Origin: Tamarix chinensis | Taxonomy: Eukaryota; Streptophyta; Magnoliopsida; Caryophyllales; Tamaricaceae | Direction: 5' to 3' | Assembly (NCBI GenBank): GCA_030549775.1 | Contig: CM060175.1 | Span: 28,439,762-28,503,761, forward strand | Length of the DNA: 64,000 nucleotides | Shown: positions 23,891-35,679 of the stretch, one piece after another | Layout: each line of letters begins with the position of its first letter | Numbering within the stretch: position 1 is the first letter of the stretch | Notes under the pieces: model-generated | Database searches by the model: none | What the model was told of the DNA's origin: nothing | Seen by the model: the letters and a program-made list of their open reading frames with translations, nothing else | Position numbers and translations under genes: made by a program

Positions 23891-24489
23891 TATATCATTC
23901 TTTTTAAAATTTGTTTCTAGGAAAATTAAGGTGGAGATAGATTGGCCTGTTTATTGTAATTAATGTGTTTCCTCATGGTGCACTAGAGATAAAAAGTGAG
24001 AAAATAGGAAAAAAGTGGAAAGTGTATGGACACTATATGAAACCTTTTTACTAGGGACAATATGTGAGAAACATGGAGGCGATAGATCATACCACTCCAA
24101 GTTATGAAGGCTGAAATAGTGGGACATTACCATTTGGGAAACACCCAAGTGTTGTACATAAGTTTTTCTTATCTCATACTGTGTTTTTTTCCTATGATTC
24201 ATGTATGTTGTGGTTGTTTATTATTGATATTTTACAAGTGTTCATAACTCTCATTTATTATGTGTGTCATGTGAGTATGTTTTCCTTATTTTGTAGTGTA
24301 AATAAGAAAAGGTTTTAAAAAAAATCCTCACAACCTTATCGTGTTTGGAAGAATCTTTGTGCTCTTGTTCTGGGAAAACTTTTGAGGGAAAAAGAAGAAG
24401 AATAAAAGATCATGGGGTGTCGTATTCCAAAAACACAACCTGTGTTTTATTATCAGACTTTTACGAGAAAAAATGGAAAAAGGCAAAAA
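23891..24489. other. Athila-like element, spacer after integrase
   Basis: Eroded sequence directly downstream of integrase. A few codons may continue the pol C-terminus (about 23925-24180), but with many stops. Confidence 0.4.
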
Positions 24490-24690
24490 GATTCAAAAAT
24501 AACACCGGGGGCCTATGTTTATATAACACAAACCATGTTTTTTTGTTAGAAAATTCAACATGTTCCAGCAACATTCAAAATAAACATGGGGGTCTGTGTT
24601 TACTAAACATAAACAATATATTTTTGTTAGGAATTTTTACAGTTTGGCAAGATATTTTAAAATTAACACCGGGGTTCCATGGTTTTGAAA
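24490..24690. repeat. 82-bp tandem repeat, about 2.5 copies, in the Athila-like element
   Basis: Units start at about 24501 (AACACCGGGGGCC), 24583 (AACATGGGGGTCT) and 24665 (AACACCGGGGTTCC), 82 bp apart. Each pairs a G-rich word with a nearby 'TATGTTTA' or 'TGTGTTTA' and then 'TTTTTGTTAG'. Related 'acacgg...ccatgttt' words recur inside the 3' LTR (28563-28655). A 129-residue open frame (24345-24734) crosses this array and has no domain. Confidence 0.75.
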
Positions 24691-25480
24691 AAAAAAACTA
24701 CAACTTCCTGTGTTTTTTACATTACAGAACATGACGCCCATTTTTCCTACCAACATTTCTGCTGAATGCAAAGTTGAAAATTCCTTCCTCTTCAAATCTT
24801 CCATTATCTTGCATAAATATTCCATAACCATTCATCTCCTCTTCAATTCTTCATCCCTTATGCTTCTACAACTATTTTTTTGCCTCGAAATCACTGCCAG
24901 CACTCACATTCAGTCACTCTTCACAAATATACACTCTAAACCTTAATTTCAATTATTACTCAAATACTGTTCGATCTCAACAAATTATCCTAGGGCTTTT
25001 TTTAGTTCAATTTTTTTTGCATTATCTGAGCTGTATTATGCAAAATGAATTCCCAAAATTACAACCCTAAGGTTTGTGCATTTTCATCAATTACCTCAAC
25101 CAAAACTGTATGAACCTTGTCGTGTGCTAAATTTTTGTTGCAGGATGCAATACATATGTGTTTGTGTACCGAAATTTTTGTTGTAGGACACAATGCATAT
25201 GTGTTTGTGTGCTAAAATGATTCATACAGGATGAAAATTTCTGTATTCCTACCAATGGGTACAAGCATATATGCTTGTGTTACTGAAATTATATGCCACA
25301 TATCCATATTTGTGTAAGGCAATTGATATCGGGAATTTATGTTTATGTGCTAGATTGCATGCTGCAAAGATTGAATGCAAGTGCAAATGGAATTTGTCCT
25401 ATACCTCCAATTCTTGCTAATGAATTTGTATTTTGTAAGATATCAATGAATATATTAAATGTATTTGGTTATCCTTGTAG
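24691..25480. other. Spacer before the accessory ORF of the Athila-like element
   Basis: AT-rich with a C/T-rich part (24770-24940). Two copies of 'ATATGTGTTTGTGT' (25154, 25198) lie about 44 bp apart. It holds no gene. It may act as leader or promoter sequence for the following ORF, but nothing shows that directly. Confidence 0.35.
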
Positions 25481-26720
25481 ATGGCACCCAAAAAGAAACA
25501 AAGAGCTGAGGGAGAATATTCAAGACAAATAGCATCGCCATCTCAACATTGAAACAGAAGAAACGAACCAAATAAGCTAGGTATTACATTTACCAATCCT
25601 AAAAAACAACAAAGGTATGACTATTTATCTCAAAGGAACATTACTAGAACACATTATTTAGATGACAGTTGTCTTAATACACTAGGTATACATGCGCAAG
25701 TCACATAATTGCTGAGAAATGTTGGATTACATAAATTTTTCTATTGTAATAATCATATATATAGATGTTTAACATTGGAATTTCTTAGTACCTTTGAATT
25801 ACATGCTAGCTCATCTATAGAGGAACAGGGGTATATTTGCTTTCGCATCTTTAATGAGGATAGGAAAATTTCTCAACATGAATTAGCCCTCATTTTAATA
25901 TTACCTCTGGGGGAAAGCATGTTATACCTCCATCATTTAATGTTGATAATTTCTTTGCTAAAATTGGTGATGTTTCTAGTATGCCAACCCCTAATATCTT
26001 CAGAATGTTAGAATCCAAAGCTTTAAGGATATTCAATTTAGTTTTTTGATATTTACAAAGAGTGTTAGCTAGCACCATTTTTGGGTGGGGGATAGTATAG
26101 GGATAGTTCAATCCATAGAGCTTTTATTCATCAACTCTATCAAGATCATTACCAAATTGACACTACCTATTTTAAAGCAAGCAATTTAAAAGAGTTAGCA
26201 ACTCTAATTAGGGAGATATTGTCATTAATGGTTTAATTACCACTATTTGTCTAAGTATGGACCTTCTTATTCCAGATGACATGCCAAGAGAAGCCATGAG
26301 CATGCAAATAGACATTAAACATTACCGTTTAATGCATCTTATTGAACATAGGGGAAATGCATAGTACCTTTCCTACTAGGGACATGCTCATTTTCCCTTA
26401 CCTAACCCTGCTAGAACTAACCCTTTGAACCAACGAAATTGTCAGCCAACCAATGATGAAGATGCTCCTACTCCTCTTGTGATTGAACATCCTTTTCCCC
26501 CTCATGGTGAACAAGTACCACCTTCTCCCCCTCGTTCATATGCTAGATCCTAATCCTGTTCTACTTATGTACCCAAATGGCACCTCTAATTTCAAACCCA
26601 AGTTTACTCCCAATTAAACATTTGTAGAACTTAAGATCAAATGATGGAGATGATGAAAACTCTTTACGAGTTTCATCTTAGGAATAGGGATCCACCACCA
26701 CCTCCTTCATAAACCCTATT
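25481..26720 (+). pseudogene. Accessory ORF in the Athila envelope-like position (ORF-1-type), broken
   Basis: A start MAPKKKQRAEGEYSRQ (ATG at 25481) is followed by a stop after about 25 codons and by a readable middle: 'CLTLEFLSTFEL', 'FRIFNEDRKISQHELALIL' (about 25770-25900). That matches the pattern 'TLEFLSTF...FRLFN...S..E' of Athila-type accessory proteins. Further pieces include 'MNMQIDI'-like and Pro-rich 'FPPHGEQVPPSPP' segments, and the end is MEMMKTLYEFHLRNRDPPPP before TAA (about 26640-26712). No transmembrane segment or signal peptide is visible, so calling it envelope is by position only. Its function is not known to me. Confidence 0.6.
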
Positions 26721-28276
26721 CCTATCTTCTTTTTTGTGGGTTTGTTCATTAGGGGAAATGAACAAGCTAAATTAGGGGATGCACTTATGGTGATATATAT
26801 AGTTAATGTAGTTTTTGTTGGTGTTATTTGCATATATATTTTTATTTTTATTTTTTTGTTTGTTTACATTAATGTGGCTCATTTTCTAAGTATGTGATTT
26901 TGTGTTTATTTGTTTATTTCATGTCTAAACAAGAAGTGTTAGATTTGATTTATCCATTCATTGAGTAATTAAAGTAATGGGACTAAATCTTTTGATAAAG
27001 GCTATTTTTAAATGATAATAACTGATCTAATCACCATCTTCCAAAAACTTAAAAACAAAAATTGAGATTGTGATAGTGGTAAAAGAAAGAGAGTTAGAAT
27101 GGTTATAAATCAATCCATATATTGATTATGAACGAGTTGAAATGAAATTCAAAATTGGTGGATATAATATTGTCAGCGCTTAAGCCTAATCTATGGATAC
27201 ATTGTTTATCCAAGATATATTTTTCTTTTGTGTGTGTTCTCCAATAATATGTGAAGCTAGAATTTGCTATTAGTTCTCTTCAAGACTGCATAGAACTTTA
27301 GGATATTTGAAAATGAGAAAGGAAATCTTCTTTCTTTGTTAGCTACAAGACCGAAAAGCTTACCTTAAAAATTTTTATCCATTGCATAACCACTTTGAGC
27401 CTAAAGCCTATTCTATTTATCTAAGCTTTGTTAACAACTAATCTCCCTATGCATTTTCTTTCCTTACTCAATGACTAGTGGAGCAATAGATTTTCAAGGA
27501 GAAAATTTGTTTTGTTAATAAGGTGAAATCTAAGTATAGGGGTGTGGATATCATAAAAATAATGGGTGAAGTAGCTATTTTTCTATAAAAAAAAGATAAA
27601 AAGTCTTCTATTGTTTTTTTGTTTCAAGGTAAATGTTTGAAATAAAAGGGGGGAAGTAAAGTAAGGGAGAAAAGGAAGAATTATGACTTAATGGAAAGAA
27701 AGAAATTGCTTCTCTAGTTAATAGAGTAAAGCTACAACCCCAAATTTATATCCCACCTAATAACCCTAGCCCCATTAGGACCAAATTTAAGACCTTTTGA
27801 TTCTTGTATACCTGTTCTATTAAGCGGTGGTGAATTGAGAGTAATGGAAAATATATGGGAGATCATTATCATTTTGATAAATTTTGAGAGTAAACACATT
27901 GTACCCTAGACACATAAGAGTGAGCGTTTACATGTACCAAAAGTAAGATTCTACCAATTTAACTTTCATTAATCTTAATCTAACTTTGCATGGTGAGATA
28001 CTAACTGTCTTAATTCTTGTTTCTCAACCACTTGAGCATTTGATAAAACTGTTTATAGGGTATGTTAAATGTGTGATTCAAAGCATTCTCAACATTTTGA
28101 TCCTGTGATTTATAAATGTTTTAAGGCTCAGTGCATTTTTAAACTCCATAAATGGCTAAATCTAATCTTAAAATTCTTGTACCTCAGAAATTATCTCAAT
28201 TATAATCTTTGTTGTTACTCTTGTGCATGATATAATGTCGCTTGAGCACAAGCAACAATTTAAGCATGGGGGTATT
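26721..28276. other. 3' untranslated region of the Athila-like element with polypurine tract
   Basis: Long non-coding sequence. Near its end 'cgcttgagcacaagcaa' (about 28231-28247) and 'TTAAGCATGGGGGTATT' (28259-28275) form the motif pair that in Athila/Tat elements marks the polypurine tract just before the 3' LTR. Confidence 0.65.
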
Positions 28277-29673
28277 TGACATATGGAATTTATATGCTAT
28301 TTTCCTGAGTAAAAATCTCATTTATTCTTCACTAATTTTATAAGATTTAACATTTTCTTGAGTTATTCTCTTTTGAATAGATTTTGTAGGAAAATATAAA
28401 ATTGAAGAAATTCAAAGGACAAACTAAAGGAAAGATGAAATGAAGCAAATAATGCACCAAAAGACATTGAATTAATGAAAAAAAAAGGAATAAAAATGAA
28501 GAATAGACATCAAAGGGAAGCATGTGTTGAAATTTCATAGAGAAATGATGAAGGAACAAAGAACACGGTATCCCCATGTTTCGTAAACACGGGCTGTATT
28601 TTCCACCAATAGAAAAAAATCCTTAGTTTTCAAAATCCAAAAATTGGCTCCGTGTTTTTCTGATATATTCTCTAAAAATTCTAGATTTTGAGGAGTAGTT
28701 CTTTTCTAGTTTGAAAGTTTAATTCTCTCTTTTTCTCCATTCTATCTAGAAAATACATGTACTTCACAATGCCAATTCTCTTTGTCTTCCTTGTATACAA
28801 TTGAAAAATTAACATTCTGCAATTTAAGTTGATAAGTTCTTCTCCATTCCTCTCTTGATTGCAAGTTATGAATTTTGATTGAATGCAAGTAAATTCTCTT
28901 CATTGCATTAATATTTTTCTTATTTTTAGTGTTTCATTATTTATTTATTAGTAATCATTAATGTTAATTATAAATTAATGTATTTAATTGTGTGTTGTTA
29001 CAATTATGAAGATAGTAGAGTAGATAATATAGGGTAGGAGGATTTGATGATGGAATTAGGTTTTGAATATGATAACATAATTTGAATTCATGATTCTAGA
29101 TGAAATATAATTGAATTGATAGACGGAATAGAATGATCTCGCATCATAGATTAAGAATTTAAACTAGTTAGATTGATCACCTATCTAGTTTAGATCTTAA
29201 TCTATGCTAGGATAATGTAATTAATATGTAATTGTTCATTAACATTTACAGAGTAGCAAAAAGATTAATTGTTAATCTTGTCCATTAATTTGTATGATTG
29301 CATGATCCGAGCTTATATATTTATGGTCGTAGTTGAGTGCTTTCCATTCATAATGCTGCCATAAATTGAATCTAGCGTTCTTAACCTAGGTTATTAATTG
29401 GTTAAGTGATAAATTGAGATCTTATTCAATTTATTAGAATTAAGAGAAAGCAAAGAGAGGAATTATTATGAGTTTTTATAGGTCAATGTTAAATCATGTA
29501 GAATAATTTTTTTTCTCCATGATTATTTGATATCCTAATTCCATAATCAATACCTTCCTATCCTTATTCATTACAGAATTATTGATAATATACCATTCCT
29601 TGTGGGTTCGACTATCATCTACTACGTATTTGAAAATTAGGATTTATTTATTAAATTTATTTTGCATACAACA
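28277..29673 (+). repeat. 3' LTR of the Athila-like element
   Basis: It starts TGACATATGG right after the polypurine tract and ends GCATACAACA. The 1.4-kb span includes the G-rich 'ACACGG' words (28563-28655) and, near the 3' end, 'CCTTGTGGGTTCGACT' (29598), a phrase typical of Athila-type LTR ends. The next base starts recognisable Reina-like pol sequence, so the Athila-like copy probably inserted into that element. The missing 5' side prevents a target-duplication check. Confidence 0.65.
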
Positions 29674-31250
29674 GCATACCAGTTACATTACTAGGTTTTG
29701 TGGTGTTTAAAGATAGAATACCCATGGATGAGTTATAGGTGGAAGCAATCAAGACATGACCCATGCCTACTAGCCTAACAAAATTGAGATCTTTTCATGG
29801 CCTAGCTTAGTTTTATAGGAGGTTTGTTAAGAAATTTAGTATCTTATTAGAACCTATAATTGAATGCATGAAGAAGGATAAGTTCAAGTGGACCAAGGCA
29901 ACCCAAGATTCCTTTGAGGTGATCAAAGTAAAATTAAGTGAGGCACCCATCCTAACATTACCTAAATTCAACAAATTATTTGAGGTTTTGGGTGATGCTA
30001 GTGGAGTAGGCATTGGAGTTATTTTATTACAATAAGGAAAGCCAATTACTTTCTTTAGTGAAAAACAAATTATAGTGCATATAACAATGAGTTCTATACT
30101 TTGGTGAGAGCCCTTGATCATTATTGGTCACACTACTTGATACCACAATAATTTGTGCTACACACAGATCATGAATTGTTAAAGTACATCAATGGTTAAC
30201 ACAAGCTTAATTCAAGACATGCAAGATGGGTATAATTTTTGTAAAATATTTCCTTTATGGCTAAATAAAAAAGTGGCAAAATGAATGTATTAGTGGATGC
30301 ACTCTCTAGGATATATTATATCTCTCATTGTTAGAGAATAGAGTATTGGAGTTTGGGTATATTAGAGAGACCTACAAGGAAGATGATGACCTTAGATGCT
30401 ACTTCAAGGATAAAGAAAAGAAGAAATGGTTGTTTGTCATTCAAGATTAGTTCCTCTTCAAGAACAACAAGCTTTGCATTCTCAAAATTTTCATTAGAGA
30501 ATTGCTTGTAAGGGAAGTCCATGGAGAAGGACTAGCTAGACACTTCAGCATCAACAAGACCATGGACATACTTAGTGAGCATTTTTATTGGTCCAAACTT
30601 GTAGGAGATGTACAAAGTGTAATAGCTATATGTGTCACTAGTCAAAGTCCAAGACTCACTATCACTAAGGATTCTATACTCCCTTACCTATCCCACACTA
30701 ACCATGGGATCATGTGAGTATGGACTTTATTATAGCATTTTTTAAGACACAAAGGCAAAATGATGCTATAATAGTGGTGGTGGATTGGTTCTCTAAGATG
30801 ACTTTCGTTGCATGTCATAAAACTGATGATGCCTCATATATAACCTATTTGTTCTTCAAGGAAATAGTTATGCTATATTTTATTCCAAAGTTTGTTATCT
30901 CATACAGAAATATTAAGTTCCTTAACTACTTCTAGAAGATCATGTGGAGGTTAGTTGGTACCAAACTCTTATTCAGTACTTCCTACCATCTCTAAACCTA
31001 TGAGAAAACCAAGGTCACCAATAGAATCATCACAATGCTCCTCATAAGTTTTTTTCATAAATTCTTAAAGGATTGGGACACTAAAATTTTACATGCTAAA
31101 TTTACCTACAACCAATCACCAACCTATGCTATAAGGCATTCACACTTTGAAGTAGTTTTTACAAGTGTTGATTCAAGGAGTTATCAAGAATCAAATGTTA
31201 TCCCTTCAATTCTCCCTCATTTCCTTCTTATCAATTTGGTTGTTCTATAA
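29674..31250 (+). pseudogene. Reina-like Ty3 pol remnant: RT end, RNase H, integrase
   Basis: It begins within RT ('LGFVVFKDRIPMDEL', about 29693) and continues with 'LRSFHGLA' and 'FYRRFVKKFS' (29795-29840), RNase H ('FEVLGDASGVGIGVILLQ', about 29975-30035; 'HTDHELLKYING'), and integrase ('LARHFSINKTMD', 'SMDFIIAFFKTQRQNDAI', 'VVVDWFSKMTFVACHKT', then 'KILHAKFTYNQSP'). Open pieces are 30502-30717 and 30714-30935. The second integrase catalytic region reads SYRN instead of S-D-R-D, and the segment carrying the catalytic Glu is shortened and reads YEKTKVTN. Phrases such as 'VVVD.FSKM' and 'DASYIT.LFF' point to the Reina branch of chromoviruses. The copy is dead. Confidence 0.85.
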
Positions 31251-32039
31251 TTTTACAACAACAACAATAACAACAACCGATTGAAACCTAGTTGCTATGT
31301 GAAACAATATACAATTTCACACCCCTTAGAGCATGATTTTATTCCAATAACAAAATTATCTCCTTTTTAAAATATAACCATGAATATTAAATTAATGCAC
31401 ACTTACAACAATTACTACCACAAGAAATATACATCTCTAACTGCACGATCCGTCCTAAAAATAACAATATTTCATTTGGAATATGAATCGTGAGCATAAA
31501 AGCAATGTATAGTTACAATAATCAAAACCAAGAGTTATCATGGACATATAAAAGTTGTCTATATAATAACACAAAAATAAAAATAAACTAAAAACATAAC
31601 CAAAAAATGTTAATAGATGTGGATGAAGGATATATATATATATATATAAAGATGTACCAATATGATTATTAAAAAAATAGTTGTTCATATTGAAAGAACT
31701 TATCTGGTAAAAAAAGCATCATTTAAAAAATTTTAAGAAACTAGCACAAGCCATAATCTAAAAATAAAATAAATAAAATAAAATAACACAAAGTGGTCAA
31801 AAGTCTTAAATTAAATGTGTAGGCAGATAAGAGAAATGTCATTTTTAATTAAGCCACGTTGACTTTTCTAAAATTTTTTTTTACAATCTTAAATAAAATG
31901 TAATAATCAAATGATATATTTATAATAATAATAATAATATTAAAATAATATTAGCCAGAATATTCATGAGCACTAAACTCTTGATCAATTCATATTAGGG
32001 TAATGAAATCTTTCAAGTAAATTTATAGAAAAACCTAGA
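31251..32039. other. AT-rich sequence without a recognisable gene
   Basis: Short (CAA)n at 31256-31276, (TA)n at 31630-31648 and AAT runs near 31924. It may contain decayed tails of the Reina-like element. Confidence 0.35.
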
Positions 32040-32960
32040 TAAAAAACAATAATCAAAATGAGTGGTCTACAAATGGATGCCCATAATGCTTTCCTTTAGG
32101 GTGACCTTGGTGAGGAAGTATACATGACTCTTCCTCCTATATTTTTTGGTTCATCTCAGGGGAAATTTTGTCACTTACACAAATCTCTATATGGGCTTCA
32201 TCAAGCTCTGAGTAATTGGTTTGCTAAGTTGGCCTCTCCCTCAAGTCTCTTGGATTTAATCAATTGTATGTTGACTAGCCTTTGTTCTTTTATATATGTT
32301 GAGGTATTGTTATTCATGGCCATATCTATGTTGATGATTTAATTACTACGGGTAATAATTCTACCAAGGTATTTCTATCCACGATCATATCTATGTTGAT
32401 GATTTAATTACTATGGCCAATAATTCTACCTTTATTGCTAATTTCAAAGCTTATTTGAGTACCTTTTTCAACATGAAAGACTTAGAGCAATTGAAATATT
32501 TTCTTGGTATTGAAATAGCTCATGGACTCGAAGGATTGTTTCTTTCTTGGTACAAGTATGTGCTTGATATAATTTCTAAGGCTAGTCTACTTGGCTCCAA
32601 GCCTTGTGACTTTCCAATGGAGAAAAACCACCAATTGGCACTTGACTAAGGGCCTCACTATGCATATCTTGATCAATATTGATGACTCCTTGGCCGGCTC
32701 TTATATCTTACCATTACCCATCCGGATTCATGTTATATTGTGCATACTTGGCCTTCTTCTTCGTTGTGATAGTGACTTGCAGCTTAATGCACATTGTGAT
32801 TTAGATTGGGCCACTTATCATCTCACGTGACACTCTCTTACTGGGTATTTTTTTTTATGTTGGGCCTCTCTCCCATTTCTTAAAAGACCAAGAAACAATC
32901 CATAATCACTCGTTACATATAAGAGTTGTGGAATAGTTTCAAGAAAAAATATAGTAATTT
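32040..32960 (+). pseudogene. Ty1/copia RT and RNase H remnant
   Basis: RT is readable from 'MDAHNAFL' (about 32073) through '[13 protein letters not shown]', '[19 protein letters not shown]', the catalytic box IYVDDLIT, 'YLSTFFNMKDLEQLKYFLGI' and 'YKYVLDIISKASLLGSKPCD' to RNase H 'SDLQLNAHCDLDWATY' (about 32770-32818) and 'SLTGYFF'. This order and wording are those of Ty1/copia pol. Stops, a deletion before YVDD and a 75-bp tandem duplication of the YVDD region break the frame. Integrase, gag and both LTRs were not found nearby. Confidence 0.88.
32311..32460 (+). repeat. 75-bp tandem duplication including the YVDD box
   Basis: 'GGTATTGTTATTCATGGCCA' at about 32312 and 'GGTATTTCTATCCACGATCA' at about 32388 begin two copies offset by 75 bp (25 codons). 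Both carry 'catatctatgttgatgattt' (32321 and 32396) and 'AATAATTCTACC'. Confidence 0.85.
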
Positions 32961-33085
32961 TACACATGGGCACACACACACACACAAAATGAATGATCTT
33001 ACTAATAAGACCAGAAGCCAAAAAAGAGTTGTGGAATCATTTCAAGGAAAAAGAGAGTAATTTTTTTTACACACACACACACTGA
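32921..33085. repeat. About 100-bp duplication ending in (CA)n
   Basis: 'AGAGTTGTGGAATAGTTTCA' near 32922 and 'AGAGTTGTGGAATCATTTCA' near 33025 begin two similar segments. Each ends in a short (CA)n run (32972-32987 and 33070-33082). Confidence 0.7.
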
Positions 33086-33548
33086 TGTGAGAGCATCCCC
33101 ACACATGACAATAATAATCTATTCATTAAATTTTCTAAGTTGGGAGAATTTAAAACTCTCCTTACTTAGACTAATATATGAGCTAGATTATTACGAGTCA
33201 TGAAAGCCATGCTACACCAAATAAAAGACATCAACTCACCACCTTTTAACGACTTTATCGACTTTATTATGGCTTGAATATGGCTTGGAATCATTCAACC
33301 ATGGATCGAAACCCATTAGCTATAGAAACCCATATTTCCGGATTCAATATTTGAAAATAAAGAAGAAGAGGGAGCATTTCAATTATGAAATTATGAGGCT
33401 AGATTTTAGGCATATTTTATGATTTCCAAGACCTTAATCAACATAATTTAAGGAGTTAATGTAATATCTATAAAAAAAATTTATATACTAGATTTACAAT
33501 ATAAAATATAGTACTACTAAAAAATTTAAAATTAAAACTCGCATATTT
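33086..33548. other. AT-rich spacer before L3
   Basis: No gene is seen. Between 33460 and 33548 there is a TGTAATATCTA start and words resembling the LTR head, which may be a partial duplicate of the L3 terminus. Confidence 0.35.
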
Positions 33549-35419
33549 ATAATTCATCCCAAAATTCACTACCTTTTTTAAAGTAGAAGAATTTAAAATT
33601 GGAAACCCGTGAAGTTTAGGGATATTACCGCCACACTTAGTACCAAACCGGTTCTCTCCAGCCATTCTTGTACCATGTGTTATGGCTAAAAAAATAAACA
33701 TTAAACTCAAACCAAGAGTTCATAAAAGAACTAGAAAGATCATAATATCAAAAATTAGAGTACGCATGAAAGTTTACAAACCAATAGAGTAAAATCAATC
33801 ATAAGATAGAAATCAGAGTGCGAAGTCAAAATTCCTTAAAGGAAATAATCTTACAATAGATAAAAGATTTATTTAAAATACTCAATACAAGTAATGAATA
33901 AAAAAGGGTAAATCCAATACAAAAGAAATAGCAGAAGAAGATAAAATAAAAAGAAGAGTAAAAATGACTATGACACTCTCAAACTTTAAGCCAACCACAA
34001 GCTCAACACTCAGTCCCGCCTGATGTCTCGCACACCTACACAAAGTTAGAAGGGCCTACTACTCGTGGGAATGAGCAGCACCCATGAAAAGGGTGATTAG
34101 TACGCTACGTACTGAGCAAGGTAACCGTGCACTAAGGCCAACATACAAAATCACACAAATAATGCAGAAGAAATAAAAGAAGCATATAGTCCAACATGAT
34201 AATGTAATATAGCACAATCATCTAAGTAGATGCATAAAGGCCCATTTGTAATCCGGATTAATTATTTAATTAGTCTCTAATTGAAATTGATTCATACTAT
34301 GCTTTTTATCAAATCCATCTGAGTACGGAAGCCCCCATTATTATAACCGGTGGGTCGGAGACAAGCAGGACACAATACTCCTGCCCACTATTATTAGCTG
34401 GTGGATTGGTCATACATAGGGTATCATACCCTAACCACCATTTCTTATCAGTAGATCGGTTGGCCCCAGCTCACATGGTGTTCCGCTGTAAGTACTTAGT
34501 GTCTTTAAGTGTCTTAGCAACTTAGGTGTTTAGTTTATTGAGTTTGGAGTCTGCCACTATTATAGCCGGTGGATCGGAGGCACATAGGGTAATATACCCT
34601 AACCACTATTATAGCCGATGGATCGGAGACACATAGGACAACGCGTCCTAACCGCTATTTCTAACCGATGGATCGGTGGGACCTGGCTCAATAATCTTTC
34701 ACTTTAAATGATTAATGTCTTGAGTATCTTGTTCAAAAGCTTTCACCCTAGACATGCATAAATCACTCCCCCTACACTTATCCTCTAACTAACTCGTATC
34801 ATATCATGAGAACCCTATACCTTCTAACTTCCTAGAAACCCTAATTTAGGCCTAAGTGGCCCATCCTACTCTACCCCACACAACCCAAATCATTTTGACA
34901 TCCTATTTTTCACAACCATCGATCCCGTATTCATCATCATACTTTATTTCCCAAGTACACACATGTTACCACCGAACCCTAGTTAGCCATATCGAAACCT
35001 TAGTTAACCATACCAAACCTTAGTTAACCACTCCAAACCCTAGTTATCTACAACCATCCATAGTTAACTACTCCAAACCCTAGTTACCCACAATAAGCCA
35101 TATTTAACCACTCTAAACTATATTTACCCATAACAAACCATATTTAACCACTCCAAACCCTAGTTAATCACAACACTCCACACATCACAAATCATAAATT
35201 CCACCCTCATAATTACACTCTAATCACCAAATACACATGATACCACAAAATCCCTAAGCAGCCACACTAAATCCTAATTATCCACACCAAACCCTAACTC
35301 GGTCTCCTACGTACCCTTTTATTGCTCCACGTACTATTTTTCATCCAAAGTGTTCAAACACCCAAATAACACTTACATTACCTTCCTCACACCCCAAGTC
35401 AACTTTTTGGAGCATTTTA
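33549..35419 (-). mobile_element. 3' LTR of element L2 (copy L3), internally deleted
   Basis: The sense-strand 3' end lies at the left: 'aattcatccc' then AAAATTCACTACC, a decayed form of TGTAACACCCCAAAATTCAC. The head motif 'ttaccgccacacttagtacc' (33627), acceptor-like CCTACACAAAG (34035), hairpin array (34330-34700) and AAACCCTAG runs (34970-35170) follow in family order. At 35400 the LTR jumps from the 'aagtcaactttt' region directly to the sense-strand start TTTTTGGAGCATTTTA (35404-35419), so about 2.5 kb of the normal LTR is missing. A polypurine tract abuts it, which identifies it as a 3' LTR. Confidence 0.75.
34330..34700 (-). repeat. L3 hairpin/dyad tandem array
   Basis: Units with stems CAGGA/TCCTG (about 34364-34381), AGGGTA/TACCCT with loop TCA (34418-34432), AGGGTA/TACCCT with loop ATA (34586-34600) and AGGAC/GTCCT with loop AACGC (34635-34649). 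Each sits beside a GGTGGATCGG-type dyad. The block closers 'ccgctgtaagtacttagtgtctt' and 'cactttaaatgattaatgtctt' are both present. Confidence 0.85.
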
Positions 35420-35456
35420 TTACTACCCCCTTAAAAACAGACTTCGTCCCCGAAGT
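35420..35456 (-). other. Polypurine tract and end of pol of element L2
   Basis: On the minus strand AAGGGGGTAGTAA (35420-35432) lies directly before the LTR start, as a second-strand primer should. Just before it, ACTTCGGGGACGAAGT (35441-35456) corresponds to the F-G-D-E-type codons that often end Ty3 pol frames. Confidence 0.75.
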
Positions 35457-35679
35457 CTCCTGTAGCTATTAGGGTTAGGGTTGGAAGGTTCTAAGCGGAT
35501 AGGGAAACCATACTAATAACCATACTTATAAAAACTACCCCCTTAAGAATAAACTTAATTAAAATTCTACTCTTCGTTTCTCACCGTGGCCGTAATCAAA
35601 ATGCTAAAAAATGAAAAATCCTTTTTTGCTTAAAAAAATTTCAAATGAAGGAAAAACATTGGAAATCAAATTCATTTTA
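35457..35679 (-). other. Internal remnant of element L2
   Basis: About 220 bp with a second 'ctacccccttaag' word (35535-35547), perhaps another polypurine tract or a local duplication. Gag and nearly all of pol have been deleted between the two LTRs. Confidence 0.5.

Larger units (their letters stand above)
21744..29673 (+). mobile_element. Athila-like Ty3 retrotransposon, 5' truncated
   Basis: Order on the plus strand: RT (from its middle), RNase H, integrase, a long spacer, an accessory ORF in the position of Athila envelope-like ORFs, a second long spacer, a polypurine tract and a 3' LTR. The 5' LTR, gag, protease and first half of RT are missing; nothing like them lies to the left. The RT and integrase wording (DQEKATFTCPYGTFAYRRM, HFMVQQGIVLGHVIS) is that of the Athila/Tat branch. 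All frames are broken. Confidence 0.85.

Noticed and set aside
24345..24734. 129-residue ORF as a real gene
   Set aside because: It crosses an 82-bp tandem repeat, has no recognisable domain and lies in a retrotransposon spacer.
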